From NCBI GenBank assembly GCA_002748015.1, contig PDRH01000025.1, positions 1-34,999 of the forward strand: 34,999 nucleotides of DNA, in the 5' to 3' direction. Origin of the DNA: Bacteroidota bacterium (GTDB lineage: Bacteria > Bacteroidota > Bacteroidia > Bacteroidales > CAJPTX01). The notes under the pieces were generated by a model. It was not told the DNA's origin. It saw only the letters and a program-made list of their open reading frames with translations, and did no database searches. Shown here in pieces: positions 15,514 through 23,379 of this stretch. The translations under genes were made by a program, and so were the position numbers. The number at the start of each line of letters is the position of its first letter. Position 1 is the first letter of the stretch.

Positions 15514-16452
15514 ATGCCAGCCATGTCCAGATACGTCAACCCCTTCACCGACTTCGGTTTCAAGCGCCTCTTCGGTGAGGAACCCAGCAAGGATCTACTC
15601 ATCTGCTTCCTGAACGAGCTGCTGCGTGGGACGCAGGAGATTAAGGACCTCACGTACCTAAAGACCGAGCAGCTGGGGGATACTCGCCTAGACCGCAAGG
15701 CCATCTTCGACCTGTACTGCGAGAACGAGAAGGGCGAGAAGTTCATCGTGGAGCTCCAGAAGGCGCGCCAGGCCTTCTTCAAGGATCGGACGATCTTCTA
15801 CTCCACCTTCCCCATCCGGGAGCAGGCGATGCCGAACGACTGGGACTTCCGCCTGCGCCCGGTCTACACGATAGCCATCATGGACTTCATCTTCGAGGAG
15901 CGGGAGCAGTATGCAGACATCTACCGGCATGACATCCAGCTGCGGCACGGGGTTACTAAGGAGGTTTTCTACGACAAGCTGACGTTCATCTACCTCGAGA
16001 TGCCGAAGTTCAACAAGGAGGAGGAGGAGCTGGAGACGGACTTCGAGAAGTGGCTCTACGCCTTCAAGCACTTGAGCGAGCTGGATAGCGTACCGGAGCG
16101 GCTGAAGGGGCTGATGTTCGAACGCTTCTTCGCTCGGGCGGAGATAGCCCAATTCAACCGCAATGAGCTGCGGTCGTACGAGAATAGCCTGAAGGTGTAC
16201 CGCGACTGGAAGAACGTGCTGGATACGGCGCACGACGACGGCTACAAGGAGGGGAAAGAGGAGGGCTTTGAAAAGGGCTACGGGGAGGGGATCGAGAGGG
16301 GAATGCAAGAGGGGATCGAGAAGGGTATAGAAAAGGGTAAGCTGGCAGAACGTAGCGAGATGGCCAAACGGCTACTTGCAAAAGGCTTCAGCATTGAGGA
16401 GGTGGCGGAGCTGAGTGGCCTGTCTGCCGAGCAGGTGGCGAGCTTGGCCTAA
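15514..16452 (+). CDS. Rpn-family PD-(D/E)XK nuclease/putative transposase
   Basis: This 312-residue protein belongs to PDDEXK_2 (Rpn/YhgA-like). It starts with SRYVNPFTDFGFKRLFGEEP, the family's entry motif. The nuclease core reads AIFDLYCENEKGEKFIVELQ, with D, then E and Q in the ExQ form, and continues into PVYTIAIMDFIFEE. After about residue 245 comes a low-complexity run of KEG/EKG-type repeats (KEGKEEGFEKGYGEG and on), which is common and length-variable in this family. The end is a short helical SIEEVAELSGLSAEQVA motif. Rpn proteins are RecA-independent recombination-promoting nucleases in E. coli, and many act in defence-like roles. The start is the ATG at 15514 or 15523; AAGGA precedes the first. 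The gene appears intact and alone. Confidence 0.88.
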   Translation: MPAMSRYVNPFTDFGFKRLFGEEPSKDLLICFLNELLRGTQEIKDLTYLKTEQLGDTRLDRKAIFDLYCENEKGEKFIVELQKARQAFFKDRTIFYSTFPIREQAMPNDWDFRLRPVYTIAIMDFIFEEREQYADIYRHDIQLRHGVTKEVFYDKLTFIYLEMPKFNKEEEELETDFEKWLYAFKHLSELDSVPERLKGLMFERFFARAEIAQFNRNELRSYENSLKVYRDWKNVLDTAHDDGYKEGKEEGFEKGYGEGIERGMQEGIEKGIEKGKLAERSEMAKRLLAKGFSIEEVAELSGLSAEQVASLA

Positions 16453-16536
16453 GCTTCTTCGGCTTATTCCATTTCGCTACCTGTATACCGGGGCTGGCGT
16501 GAGAGCTAGTTCGTTGGTGCTAGCAAAGCGAAAGAA

Positions 16537-16552
16537 CGCTATGCCTACGGGC
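16537..16552 (+). repeat. Fragment of dispersed intergenic repeat
   Basis: CGCTATGCCTACGGGC here is identical over 16 nt to 34535-34550, the right part of the palindromic repeat at 34519-34548. It lies in the non-coding interval between the Rpn gene and tRNA-Cys, where I see no gene. Confidence 0.5.
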
Positions 16553-16635
16553 CTATATGCCTGGTATAAGGGGGTGCAATGGCCGGGGGGCGGCAAACCT
16601 GGCTAACAGGTATAGGAGTACATGAATTCCCCTAT

Positions 16636-16674
16636 AAAAAAGCATGGCCTCCACCCGAGGGGTAGAAGCCATGC
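16636..16674 (-). terminator. Terminator of tRNA-Cys
   Basis: On the minus strand the stem GCATGGCTTCTACC / GGTGGAGGCCATGC (16674-16642, with G-T wobbles) is followed by TTTTTT (16641-16636). It lies about 10 nt after the tRNA 3' end. Confidence 0.85.
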
Positions 16675-16683
16675 CACTCTCTG

Positions 16684-16754
16684 AGGTACCTAGCGGAGTC
16701 GAACCGCTGTACTCGGTTTTGCAGACCGATGCCTAACCACTCGGCCAAGGTACC
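16684..16754 (-). tRNA. tRNA-Cys (GCA)
   Basis: A 71-nt cloverleaf on the minus strand. The acceptor arms GGTACCT and AGGTACC pair perfectly. The D-loop has GAGTGGTTAGGC, the anticodon loop TCTGCAAAA gives anticodon GCA, and the T-loop is GTTCGACTC. The discriminator base is U73 (TCA follows), the key identity element of tRNA-Cys. A full CCA is not encoded and would be added afterwards. A -7 box stands upstream and a strong terminator downstream, so it is a single-gene transcript. Confidence 0.95.
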
Positions 16755-16768
16755 CTGCTGGAACGCCG

Positions 16769-16776
16769 CAAAGGTA
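16769..16776 (-). promoter_or_regulatory. Promoter -7 box of tRNA-Cys
   Basis: TACCTTTG on the minus strand, about 15 nt before the tRNA 5' end. It is an exact TAnnTTTG match. Confidence 0.62.
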
Positions 16777-17118
16777 GGACGTTTTTCCGAAATACAAAAC
16801 CCTGGGGCGTATTGCGGGGCAATTACATAGCAAGTTTACCCCTATTCTAGATACCCGCTCGGCATTCTGGGCATGCGCCAGGACGCTAATACACCAAATT
16901 GATGTAATTCTACTGCTGATACCGAACAATGAGACGGGCTAAAGCCAGAAAATGGGCAACTTTTTTGCATAGCGTTTGCCTATTAGCTTTCTTTTACATA
17001 CATTTGCACTTAAAGATGAGGTGACAGACGGCAGTAGAGTGCTTTCTATCGGGTTTCAGACTCCTAGAAGTGGGTTCCGAGCCGTGTCTGCAAATGTAAA
17101 CAGTAAATAAGGAGAACT
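16777..17118. other. Non-coding upstream region of the large surface protein gene
   Basis: Apart from the tRNA promoter on one side and the surface-protein promoter and leader on the other, I see no gene here. The A+T content rises clearly compared with the coding DNA around it. The leader (about 17013-17118) is over 100 nt long and can form a hairpin between CAGACGGC (17025-17032) and GCCGTGTCTG (17082-17091). Confidence 0.5.
16975..17006 (+). promoter_or_regulatory. Promoter of the LRR/Ig surface protein gene
   Basis: TTTG (16975-16978), exactly 20 nt, then TACATTTG (16999-17006) is a full match to the Bacteroidota sigma-ABfr promoter. Transcription should begin near 17013, giving a leader of about 105 nt before the ATG at 17119. 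Confidence 0.75.
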
Positions 17119-20100
17119 ATGAGACGAATACGCTATTCATTACTACTGCTGGCCACCCTGCTGGTGGTTCTTACCCCCGGGGCGTGGGCCACGGAGATAA
17201 CAATAGGCCCCATTACGTATGAGATTGTTGGGAATGAGGCGCACGTTAAGAAGTGGGATCAGAACAGCACGGAGACTAGCTTCACTATCCCTGGCGTGGT
17301 GGATGGGGACAAGACCGTCACGAAGATTCTGGACAAAGCGATTATCTCTAATAAACTGACGTTCCTGTACATCCCCGGCACAGTTAAGCATATCGGGAAT
17401 CAGGCCGTGAATTGCGATAAACTGGGCGAGATATCGCTCAACGAGGGGCTGGAGAGCCTGGCCGATGAGGCCTTCTACCCGTCCAAGCTGACGGAGGTGT
17501 GGCTTCCGGCCTCCGTGAAAGAGATCGGCTATGACCCATTCCATTCAAGTGTACTCACGAAGATAGACGTGGCGTCGGGCAATACGCACTTCAGCGAGTA
17601 CAATGATGATGGGGTACTCTACAGCAAGGATTTGTCCCGGCTGATACAGTACCCCGCGGCCAAGGCGGATGCATCGTACACGCTCCCCTCGGCAACTCGC
17701 ACCATCGGGAGATACGCCATGGCGAATGCTAAGCTTGAGGCGCTCACGCTCAACGAGGGGCTGGAAAAGATCGAGAAGAAGGGGCTATTCTGGATGAGGA
17801 ACTTAACATCGCTTAGCCTCCCCTCCACGCTGACGACGCTGAAATGGCAGGCTCTTAAGCGATGCCTCCGGCTCGAGAACCTCCACATCGGCAAGGGGCT
17901 TTCCGCGATAGGCAACGAGGTGTTCTCTGATTGCAACCGCCTGCAGCAGTTCACGATAAATGCAGAGAATCCGAACTACACGGTAGAGGATGGGGTGCTC
18001 TACAACAAGCAGCTGACGCGGCTGATCAAGTATCCCGCCGGGAAGACCAACACGGAGTACGAGATTGTCAGTACGACAAAGAAAATGGATGGTGGTGCCT
18101 TCATGGGGAATACGCATCTCCAGCGGGTGGTGATCCCGGAGGGATGTACAAGCGTGAGCTTGAAACTATTCATGCAATGCAGCGCACTGGAGGAGTGCAC
18201 GCTCCCCTCGACCATCACTAGCATCGGCCAGTTCGCTTTCTGGGGAACTAATATCACCTCGCTTACCATCCCGGCCGGTATCAAAAGCCTCGACACGCAT
18301 AATATCGGATTGAACAAGACGACGGAACTGACGATACTGGCACGGGATCCCGCCACAATAACGACAGTAAATAATAATAGCTTCACTCTGACGATGATTC
18401 AGAAGTGTACGCTCAAGGTTCCCTACGGGTCGAAGGGGCTCTACGAAGCCCATCCGACCTTCAAGCTCTTTGAGAATGTAGGGCAGGGCATTGTGGAGCT
18501 ACCCGAGGTGAAAGTGGCTGAGGTTAGCTTTGACCTGGGCGACGAGGTGGACATCACGGTGGGCGAGGAGAAGGCCCTACCGACGACCATCAACCCCTTG
18601 AATGCGGACAACAAGAACCTCTTCTGGAAGTCGAGCGATACGAACGTAGCGACCGTAACCCAGGAGGGCAAGGTAAACGGCGTGTCGAAGGGGGATGCGA
18701 CGATAACCGTAACGGCCACCGGTAGCTCGGTGGAGGCGACGTGTACGGTGCATGTCCTGGACAACGTCATTGCCGTTACGAGCGTTACGGTTAGCCCCCA
18801 GGGGGAGACCATCTACGTAGGGGATCCCCTGCAGCTTACAGCCACAGTAGAGCCGAACAACGCCACGGGGGCAAGCTCGGTGGTGTGGACGAGTGCGGAC
18901 GAGAGCGTTGCTACGGTGAATCCCACCACCGGCCAGGTGACGGGGGTCGGACACGGCTCGACGGACATAACGGCAACAGCAGGCGGGGTGAGTGGCACTA
19001 CGACGGTTAACGTCAGGATCTTCAACTCGGTACTCGGCTTCGCCATAACGCCGACAGTGCTGCAGCTGGCCGTCAACGGCGAGGAAACGCTCATGCCAGT
19101 CTTCACACCGAGTAATGCGACTAACCAGAAGGTCAGCTGGGCCAGCTCGGATGCCAGCATTGCGAGCGTGGACGATGCGGGGAAGGTTACGGCCAAGCAA
19201 GAGGGTACGGCCACCATCACCGGCACGACTGAGGATGGCGGGCTACAGGCCACCTGCGCTGTTACCGTAGGCGACAAGATAACGAACATCACCCTCGTTC
19301 CAGCAACGAAGACCCTGAAGGTGGGTGAAGATGTGGCGGTGAGCGCAGCGGTAGAACCCGCCACCTCAACAGCCAAACTCCTTTGGAACAGCTCGGATGC
19401 GAGCGTTGCGACGGTTAGTGTAGACCCCAACGATAGCCACCTGGCCAACATTAAGGCCGTGGGCGAAGGGGAGTGCGACATCACGGCCAGCTCACCGGAC
19501 GGAACGGTTGCTGGTACATGCCACATAGTGGCCGAACCTGTGGCCGTAACGGGCATCAACATCACCCCGGAAACCTACGAGCTACAGGTGGACGAGACCG
19601 CCACCCCAACGGTAAGCATCGAGCCGAGCAATGCTACGAATAAAGGGGTAAGCTGGTCTGTCGCCCCAGCCGGCCTGGCGAAGGTTACCGGCGGGAAGAT
19701 TATCGCAATGAGCGCGGGGACTGCGACCCTGACTGCGACCACGGAGGATGGTGGCTTCACGGCCACTTGCACGGTAGAGATTAGCGACAAGCCAACAGGC
19801 TGGGTAGATGTAGATGGCGTTTCGCTGGACGCCACGGCCCTGGAGATGAAGGTGGGCGAGGAGAAGAGCCTCGTGGCTACCGTAGAGCCCGAGGATGCCA
19901 GCGACAAGACGGTAAGTTGGGAAAGCGACAATGAGGACGTAATCACCGTGGATACGGAGGGCAAGCTTACGGCCGTGGGTACTGGTACGGCGATTGTTAC
20001 CGTGACCACGAAGCATGGTATGCAGACGGCGGAATGCACGGTGAATGTATATGCGGCAACCCCTGTGGAGAGCGTTTCGCTGGATGCGACCAGCCTGGAG

Positions 20101-20583
20101 CTAAAGGTAGGCGAGGAGAAGAGCCTCGTGGCTACGATAGCCCCGGAAGATGCTACCATCAAGACAGTAAGCTGGGCCAGCAGCGACGAGAGCGTGGCCA
20201 CCGTGGATGCGAGCGGTAAGGTCGTTGCTGTGGCGGCCGGTACGGCGACGATTACGGTTACCACAGTAAGCGGTGCGAAGAGCGCCGACTGTACGGTAAC
20301 GGTGGCTACAATAGAGGGGGAAACACCTATAGTAGACAAGAAAGGGATGCCCGTAGAGCTAGCTCAGGGCAAGCGGATTACGGTTACGCCCAACCCGGCC
20401 GGGGGCACGATTAGCGTCGAGGGCCTTGAGGCCGGTGTAGAGGTCTGCGTATATAGCGCGATGGGGCAGCTGATGATGCGCCAGGTTCTCGCTCCGGCTG
20501 GGAGGATGGACATCAGCCAGCTGGCGCCGGGCCTCTACGTGCTACGTGCCAATGGGGCGGCGGTACGCTTCGTCAAGCAGTAG
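17119..20583 (+). CDS. T9SS surface protein: BspA-type LRRs plus seven BIG2 Ig domains
   Basis: This 1154-residue secreted protein has a signal peptide at 1-25 (LLLLATLLVVLTPGAWA). BspA-like LRR_5 repeats span about 50-440 (TLTTLKWQALKRCLRLENLHIGK-like units with NEGLE, IPGTVKHIGNQA, LPSTITSIGQFAF). Seven bacterial Ig-like group 2 domains of about 85 residues run from 465 to 1064, each with the WxSSDxxVATV core. A type IX secretion C-terminal domain covers about 1085-1154: ITVTPNPAGG, EVCVYSAMGQLMM and LAPGLYVLRA. The T9SS domain implies export across the outer membrane and attachment to the surface via A-LPS. BspA-like LRR proteins are adhesins that bind host matrix or other bacteria, so adhesion is a reasonable inference. 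The RBS is AAGGAGA, 5 nt before the ATG, and a strong terminator follows. Confidence 0.92.
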   Translation: MRRIRYSLLLLATLLVVLTPGAWATEITIGPITYEIVGNEAHVKKWDQNSTETSFTIPGVVDGDKTVTKILDKAIISNKLTFLYIPGTVKHIGNQAVNCDKLGEISLNEGLESLADEAFYPSKLTEVWLPASVKEIGYDPFHSSVLTKIDVASGNTHFSEYNDDGVLYSKDLSRLIQYPAAKADASYTLPSATRTIGRYAMANAKLEALTLNEGLEKIEKKGLFWMRNLTSLSLPSTLTTLKWQALKRCLRLENLHIGKGLSAIGNEVFSDCNRLQQFTINAENPNYTVEDGVLYNKQLTRLIKYPAGKTNTEYEIVSTTKKMDGGAFMGNTHLQRVVIPEGCTSVSLKLFMQCSALEECTLPSTITSIGQFAFWGTNITSLTIPAGIKSLDTHNIGLNKTTELTILARDPATITTVNNNSFTLTMIQKCTLKVPYGSKGLYEAHPTFKLFENVGQGIVELPEVKVAEVSFDLGDEVDITVGEEKALPTTINPLNADNKNLFWKSSDTNVATVTQEGKVNGVSKGDATITVTATGSSVEATCTVHVLDNVIAVTSVTVSPQGETIYVGDPLQLTATVEPNNATGASSVVWTSADESVATVNPTTGQVTGVGHGSTDITATAGGVSGTTTVNVRIFNSVLGFAITPTVLQLAVNGEETLMPVFTPSNATNQKVSWASSDASIASVDDAGKVTAKQEGTATITGTTEDGGLQATCAVTVGDKITNITLVPATKTLKVGEDVAVSAAVEPATSTAKLLWNSSDASVATVSVDPNDSHLANIKAVGEGECDITASSPDGTVAGTCHIVAEPVAVTGINITPETYELQVDETATPTVSIEPSNATNKGVSWSVAPAGLAKVTGGKIIAMSAGTATLTATTEDGGFTATCTVEISDKPTGWVDVDGVSLDATALEMKVGEEKSLVATVEPEDASDKTVSWESDNEDVITVDTEGKLTAVGTGTAIVTVTTKHGMQTAECTVNVYAATPVESVSLDATSLELKVGEEKSLVATIAPEDATIKTVSWASSDESVATVDASGKVVAVAAGTATITVTTVSGAKSADCTVTVATIEGETPIVDKKGMPVELAQGKRITVTPNPAGGTISVEGLEAGVEVCVYSAMGQLMMRQVLAPAGRMDISQLAPGLYVLRANGAAVRFVKQ
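19855..19880 (+). repeat. 26-nt exact direct repeat, copy 1 (Ig domain 6)
   Basis: These 26 nt, encoding GEEKSLVAT, recur without change at 20110-20135, exactly 255 nt (85 codons) later, in the next Ig domain. This points to recent duplication or gene conversion between domains 6 and 7. Confidence 0.85.
20110..20135 (+). repeat. 26-nt exact direct repeat, copy 2 (Ig domain 7)
   Basis: This is the second copy of the repeat at 19855-19880, in frame. Slippage or recombination between the copies would delete or add exactly one Ig domain without shifting the frame. Confidence 0.85.
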
Positions 20584-20624
20584 GTGTAGCAACTGACTAG
20601 CGGTCTATCTAGACCACAATGCAA

Positions 20625-20655
20625 CGCCCCGAGGTTCAGGCCTCGGGGCGTTTTT
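20625..20655 (+). terminator. Rho-independent terminator of the surface protein gene
   Basis: A perfect 10-bp GC-rich stem (CGCCCCGAGG / CCTCGGGGCG) with a 6-nt loop is followed by TTTTT. It lies 42 nt after the stop codon and isolates this gene from purE. Confidence 0.92.
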
Positions 20656-20677
20656 CGTCTGCTCCCCCCTTTTTCAT

Positions 20678-20685
20678 TACCTTTG
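20678..20685 (+). promoter_or_regulatory. Promoter -7 box of purE-rsmA
   Basis: TACCTTTG is an exact -7 match, 48 nt before the purE ATG and just after the preceding terminator. Confidence 0.65.
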
Positions 20686-20732
20686 CGCCAGAATATCAAC
20701 TCCCCACCCCCAAACGGAAAGCAAGAAAGAGC

Positions 20733-21260
20733 ATGAGCAAATCCAATCTGAAGCCCCGCGTATCGATTATCATGGGTTCAACCTCCGACTTCGGTGTAAT
20801 GCGTAAGGCCGCCGAGTTCCTCGACGAGCTGGAGGTTCCCTTTGAAATAAACGCCCTCTCTGCACACCGCACCCCGGAGCTGGTGGCCGAGTTTGCCCGT
20901 ACGGCTGAGGAGCGTGGGGTACAGGTCATCATCGCCGCCGCCGGGGGAGCCGCCCACCTACCGGGGGTAATTGCCGCCCAGACCGTACTTCCCGTCATCG
21001 GGGTGCCCATCCGCTCTTCGAACTCTGTAGTGGGGCTGGATTCCATCCTCTCCATCCTGCAGATGCCATCGGGCATACCGGTTGCCACGGTGGCCATCGA
21101 TGGTTCTACCAACGCCGCCATCCTGGCCTGCGAGATGATCGCACTGGCTGACCCGGCTATCCGGGCCAAGGTGCATGCGTACAAGAACCAGCTGGCCGAG
21201 AAGATAGAGAAGGCGAACAGGGATCTGGCCAGCGAGGAGTTCAAGTTCCGCTGCAACTAG
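20733..21260 (+). CDS. purE: N5-carboxyaminoimidazole ribonucleotide mutase
   Basis: This 175-residue PurE moves the carboxyl group of N5-CAIR to form CAIR in de novo purine synthesis. The class signature is present: IIMGSTSDFGVM (substrate phosphate loop), LSAHRTPE, AAAGGAAHLPGVIA and GVPIRSSNSVVGLDSILSILQMPSGIPVATVAI. It fits class I PurE (with separate PurK) by length and by SAHRTP. The ATG at 20733 is chosen because it starts the family-typical N-terminus and follows the promoter at 20678; the open frame upstream of it runs back over the terminator. rsmA starts 11 nt after the stop, so the two are likely co-transcribed, although they have no shared pathway. Confidence 0.96.
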   Translation: MSKSNLKPRVSIIMGSTSDFGVMRKAAEFLDELEVPFEINALSAHRTPELVAEFARTAEERGVQVIIAAAGGAAHLPGVIAAQTVLPVIGVPIRSSNSVVGLDSILSILQMPSGIPVATVAIDGSTNAAILACEMIALADPAIRAKVHAYKNQLAEKIEKANRDLASEEFKFRCN

Positions 21261-21271
21261 CAAAAGGGTAA

Positions 21272-22168
21272 ATGGCGAAGTGGCAGCTCGGGGACGACCC
21301 GAAGTGGAACGATAAGGGCCGAAAGCAGTCCGTACAGAAGAGCAAGGCGCAACGGGAGGGTAAGGGGACGAGACGGACGGAGGTCCGGGCGAAGAAGCAA
21401 CTCGGCCAGCACTTCCTGAGCGATGAGACCGCAGCGCAGACCATTGTAGACCGCCTAGAGGGGCTAGGGGAAGGGTCTATAGTGGAGATAGGCCCGGGGA
21501 TGGGGGTAATCACCCACGGGCTGCTGGCTCGCTTCGGGGAACGACTACACTGCCTGGAGCTGGATAGGGAGTCGGTGGACTACCTACGCGGCCGGCTACC
21601 CGAGCTTAGCCCCCGCCTGCATGAGGCGGATTGCCTGAGCTTCGACCTCAATGCCCTACCCGGAGGGGTTAGCGGCATGGCGGGCAACCTCCCCTACAAC
21701 ATCTCCTCGCAGATACTGTTCCAGGTGTACGACCATCGGCAGTCAGTGCAGGAGTGCGTATTCATGCTGCAGCGCGAGGTGGCCGAACGGATAGCCGCTA
21801 CGCCAGGTGGACGGGAGCGTGGCATCCTGTCGGTGCTGCTGCAGGCCTACTACGACATCTCCTTCGTGCTAACGCTACCACCCGAGGCCTTCACGCCACC
21901 GCCGAAGGTGCACTCGTCGGTCATCTACATGCGACGGAATACGGTAGAACGGCTTGCGTGCGACGAGTCGCTCTTCAAGCAGGTGGTAAAGGCGAGCTTC
22001 AGCCAGCGACGGAAGACCCTTAAGAACTCGCTCTACGCCGGATTACCAGCGGTGCAGAGAAAGCCGGGCTTTGATGGTCTCCCCTACCTGGGGCAACGGG
22101 CAGAAACACTCTCCGTGGAGCAGTTCGTGGAGCTAACCAACGCTGTGAAAGGGGTTATAGGGGGCTAG
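21272..22168 (+). CDS. rsmA: 16S rRNA dimethyladenosine transferase
   Basis: This 298-residue RsmA/KsgA dimethylates A1518 and A1519 of 16S rRNA during small-subunit assembly, using S-adenosylmethionine. Motifs present are KKQLGQHFLSD (substrate entry), IVEIGPGMGVIT (SAM loop), CLELDRES and the catalytic NLPYNISSQIL. The C-terminal RNA-binding domain has KASFSQRRKTLKNSL. The protein carries an extra, strongly basic N-terminal stretch of about 38 residues before VRAKKQLGQHF, where most relatives begin; no later start codon fits, so the extension is likely real. It sits 11 nt behind purE and overlaps the convergent ATPase gene by 4 nt. Confidence 0.96.
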   Translation: MAKWQLGDDPKWNDKGRKQSVQKSKAQREGKGTRRTEVRAKKQLGQHFLSDETAAQTIVDRLEGLGEGSIVEIGPGMGVITHGLLARFGERLHCLELDRESVDYLRGRLPELSPRLHEADCLSFDLNALPGGVSGMAGNLPYNISSQILFQVYDHRQSVQECVFMLQREVAERIAATPGGRERGILSVLLQAYYDISFVLTLPPEAFTPPPKVHSSVIYMRRNTVERLACDESLFKQVVKASFSQRRKTLKNSLYAGLPAVQRKPGFDGLPYLGQRAETLSVEQFVELTNAVKGVIGG

Positions 22169-23298
22169 GTGAAGAGGCGCTCCCTGAGCCAAACTCGTAG
22201 GAGAGGGTCACAGATGAATACCGCGCCGCTCTGCTGGTCTATGAGCTCCTTGCCCAGCAGAGCGCCCTTCACACGGCTGACGTTGGCCGATGATCCCAGG
22301 CGATAGGCCTCTATCAGTTCACGCTTTGCGAGGCCTTCGGTGTGCCCATCAAGCACCGCCTTGAGGAAGTTCAACTGGTAGCTACTCAATCCTTCTGTCT
22401 GCTTCTCGAAGAGGGGGGAGTTCTGCTCTAGCAAGCGCTGTAGGGCCGCCTCAAACTGCTCTTCGGTGGCAGTTTCCTGCGTCTGCACCCATACCAACCA
22501 GGCGAGCTGCTGAACGTAGGAGGAATGCCTATCGACCACCTCGGCGATACGGGATGCTAAGGCTGAGGGAATTGATTTCCCTGTCTTCTGAAAGCGTAGA
22601 CATATGTAGTCCACCCAGTCCTGGGCTGGTATCCTCTCGAGGTGGAGGGTATCCCCGAACTTGTAGAACGGTAGATCGCTCTTCTCAAAGAGCTCATGCA
22701 TCAGGTGCTTCCGGCTACCAAACAGGCAGTAGCTCGTGGACTGCTGGAGCTGCCATACGCTACGTAGGCGCTTCTGGAAGGCCATAGCATCCCTGAACTC
22801 GCCGATTTGCTGGAACTCGTCTATGCATACGACTATGCGGCAAGCCTTGCGCTGGGCTATCTTCTCTGGCAGATTGAGGACATCCTCGGCGAGTGGCTGC
22901 TCCCCCTTAAAGTCTAGGGCCAGAGTTACGTCCATGCCGCCCCCATCGCCGAGGGAGAGGCTAGGGCTAAGACGAGCGAGGAAATCCTTAGCGTGTGCGA
23001 AGTACTCCTCCAGGCGGTTGGCCGTCTGCTTGAGGACAGCCCTTGCGAACTGCCGGTAGAAGTCCTCCTCGTCGCGGCAGGAGAATATGTCGAGGTATAC
23101 CACAAGCAAATCGGACGACTGGGCCTGCTCCACCGCTCGCCGGACTAGGGAAGTCTTGCCCCACCGCCTGGGGGATATGAGTATGGTGTTGATCCCGTGC
23201 CTGAAGTTGGTAAGAAGGTGGGCTGTTTCCTCCACGCGGTCTGTAAAGTTCTCCCCAGAGGCAGATGTCCCAAAGACGAAAGGTCGTGCTACTTGCAT
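22165..23298 (-). CDS. ATP-binding protein (ATPase_2/STAND-like AAA)
   Basis: This 377-residue P-loop protein reads FVFGTSASGENFTDRVEET at the start, the region that contacts the target in this family. Walker A is SPRRWGKTSL (42-51), Walker B is IVVCIDEFQQ (155-164), and a sensor-like SYCLFGSRKHLMHELF follows. The C-terminus has a winged-helix region (LSSYQLNFLKAVLDG to LRVWLRERLF). This is the archaeal-ATPase-like (ATPase_2, MNS/STAND-related) type common in Bacteroidales, with unknown cellular role; remote links to defence or regulation have been suggested. All motifs are intact. The upstream region carries a promoter and a conspicuous palindrome. The 3' end overlaps rsmA by 4 nt on the other strand. 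Confidence 0.85.
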   Translation of the reverse strand: MQVARPFVFGTSASGENFTDRVEETAHLLTNFRHGINTILISPRRWGKTSLVRRAVEQAQSSDLLVVYLDIFSCRDEEDFYRQFARAVLKQTANRLEEYFAHAKDFLARLSPSLSLGDGGGMDVTLALDFKGEQPLAEDVLNLPEKIAQRKACRIVVCIDEFQQIGEFRDAMAFQKRLRSVWQLQQSTSYCLFGSRKHLMHELFEKSDLPFYKFGDTLHLERIPAQDWVDYICLRFQKTGKSIPSALASRIAEVVDRHSSYVQQLAWLVWVQTQETATEEQFEAALQRLLEQNSPLFEKQTEGLSSYQLNFLKAVLDGHTEGLAKRELIEAYRLGSSANVSRVKGALLGKELIDQQSGAVFICDPLLRVWLRERLFT

Positions 23299-23322
23299 AT
23301 TGCCTGGTTTTTATTGGCTGGG

Positions 23323-23369
23323 CAAAGGTAGCTAACAACTTTGTTAGTAACAAGCGTGTTACTAAACAA
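23323..23369 (-). promoter_or_regulatory. Promoter and operator-like palindrome of the ATP-binding protein gene
   Basis: On the minus strand TACCTTTG (23330-23323) is the -7 box, 25 nt upstream of the ATG. The region 23341-23369 forms an inverted repeat, TTGTTAGTAAC / GTTACTAAACAA, with a 6-nt centre and one unpaired base, covering the -33 position (CTTG at 23354-23351). A further GTTAGC half-site lies between it and the -7 box. This is the form of a repressor binding site. Confidence 0.6.
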
Positions 23370-23379
23370 TCCTTCCAGT

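Noticed and set aside
19575..20339. Long antisense open frames under the Ig-domain region
   Set aside because: They are Ser/Val/Thr-rich complements of the repeated Ig domains and share their periodicity; no independent gene features.
7988..20620. Similar short strings (GTCTATCT and CCACAATG) near 7990 and 20604
   Set aside because: Only two 8-nt pieces match and the spacing differs; this can occur by chance.
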